From positions 1-41,684 of the forward strand of contig NZ_KB907732.1 of the NCBI RefSeq assembly GCF_000382165.1: a stretch of DNA of 41,684 nucleotides, read 5' to 3'. The translations under genes were made by a program, and so were the position numbers. Numbering within the stretch: position 1 is the stretch's first letter; every line of letters starts with the position of its first letter. Source of the stretch: Arsukibacterium perlucidum DSM 18276. GTDB taxonomy: Bacteria > Pseudomonadota > Gammaproteobacteria > Enterobacterales > Alteromonadaceae. The notes under the pieces were generated by a model, which was not told where the DNA came from, searched no databases, and saw nothing but the letters and a program-made list of their open reading frames with translations. Positions 41,464 through 41,684 of this stretch are shown here, piece by piece.

Positions 41464-41496
41464 AGGCTTACAGAATAAACCCTGTAGGCCTTTTTT
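41464..41496 (+). terminator. Terminator-like hairpin directly before the IS4 transposase start
   Basis: AGGCTTACAG (41464-41473) pairs with CTGTAGGCCT (41482-41491), one G-T wobble, with an 8-nt loop, followed by six T that abut the ATG. The AGG likely to serve as ribosome-binding site lies inside the 3' arm of the stem, so read-through transcripts would both terminate and hide it. Confidence 0.75.
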
Positions 41497-41684
41497 ATGC
41501 ACATTAGCCAAGCTCTTGAGACCGTTTTAGTAAACAGCCATACCATTAGTTTCGACAGTCTGTCGGATGTTCTAGACCCTGCACTTATTGAGACAGGACT
41601 TGGTATTGCAGGCGTATCAACCATCCGGACCCGTCGGCTGCCTATGGAGCAAATGGTATGGGCCGTATTGGGAATGGCTCTGTT
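41497..41684 (+). CDS. IS4-family transposase, N-terminal part
   Basis: This is the first 62 codons of a transposase cut by the window edge. MHISQALETVLVNSHTISF is followed by LDPALIETGLGIAGVSTIRT and RRLPMEQMVWAVLGMAL. The last segment (R-R-L-P-x-E-x-x-V-W-x-V-L-x-M-A-L) is the hallmark of the IS4 N-terminal domain. The DDE catalytic domain lies outside. Its translation is probably limited by the upstream hairpin. Confidence 0.88.
   Translation, partial: MHISQALETVLVNSHTISFDSLSDVLDPALIETGLGIAGVSTIRTRRLPMEQMVWAVLGMAL

Larger units (their letters stand above)
41404..41684 (+). mobile_element. Left end of an IS4-family insertion sequence (partial)
   Basis: The outer end TAATGCCGATCAG at 41404 closely resembles the known left terminus of IS4 as I recall it, and the first ORF is an IS4-type transposase. 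The first 43 bp contain three GATC Dam sites (41411, 41431, 41443) and a 7-bp stem GATCGGT/ACCGATC (41431-41446). The element runs off the right edge. It inserted about 35 bp after the receptor stop codon. 41369-41403 shows no clear terminator for the receptor gene. Confidence 0.75.

Noticed and set aside
1..41684. CRISPR arrays, tRNA or rRNA genes, prophage structural genes
   Set aside because: None were seen: no regular short repeats with spacers, no tRNA-like cloverleaf noticed, and no capsid, tail or terminase proteins among the frames.

Overview
The window looks like chromosomal DNA from a marine or aquatic gammaproteobacterium of the Alteromonadales/Chromatiales type. Gene content and order fit Rheinheimera, Arsukibacterium or Alishewanella (yajR-ssb beside uvrA, srkA-dsbA, ccoG, DUF3010, DUF817, putative porins, AtoE). 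This placement is inference from protein content, not a search. No rRNA, tRNA or CRISPR array was seen.

Layout. 1-739: an IS21-like terminus that truncates a tyrosine recombinase. 821-6075: ssb and a YajR-type exporter on the minus strand, a probable small RNA gene with its own terminator, then LexA-controlled uvrA. 6110-6835: a HigBA toxin-antitoxin module whose promoter places the toxin start codon at the transcription start. 6832-8760: an ICMT-like methyltransferase and an AAA_14/DUF4143 ATPase with a palindrome cluster upstream. 8800-14625: a four-gene minus-strand defence operon (5-methylcytosine methyltransferase, McrB-like ATPase, DUF2357 McrC-like nuclease, Vsr). 14775-18940: small or uncharacterised genes, a 5'-truncated RES-domain remnant and a putative porin. 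19037-23128: housekeeping genes (dsbA, srkA, ccoG, DUF3010).

23159-29283 has a plasmid-like flavour: an RHH protein plus ParA ATPase, topoisomerase III, and a KfrA-like coiled-coil DNA-binding protein, with a cyclophilin between them. A 39-bp imperfect palindrome overlaps the topB ribosome-binding region.

29358-33095 is the most unusual part. An ECF sigma/anti-sigma pair sits next to two divergent promoter regions that are duplicates of each other. Each carries two back-to-back copies of TGTAAC-N17-(A/T)GACTTAA, four in all. They face the sigma gene, an exported amidohydrolase, a pair of small membrane proteins (one resembling superinfection-immunity proteins), and a sigma-gene remnant. The remnant runs in frame into a 30-residue orphan peptide whose 3' coding end recurs after kfrA. 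I infer a local ECF regulon that grew by duplication and then partly decayed.

33171-41368: a second putative porin, a glycerate-kinase-like enzyme, AtoE, a PaiB/GNAT pair divergent from a MocR regulator with clear operator repeats, and a Fur-box-controlled TonB-dependent siderophore receptor. 41404-41684: the left end of an IS4-family element, with a terminator hairpin directly before the transposase start.
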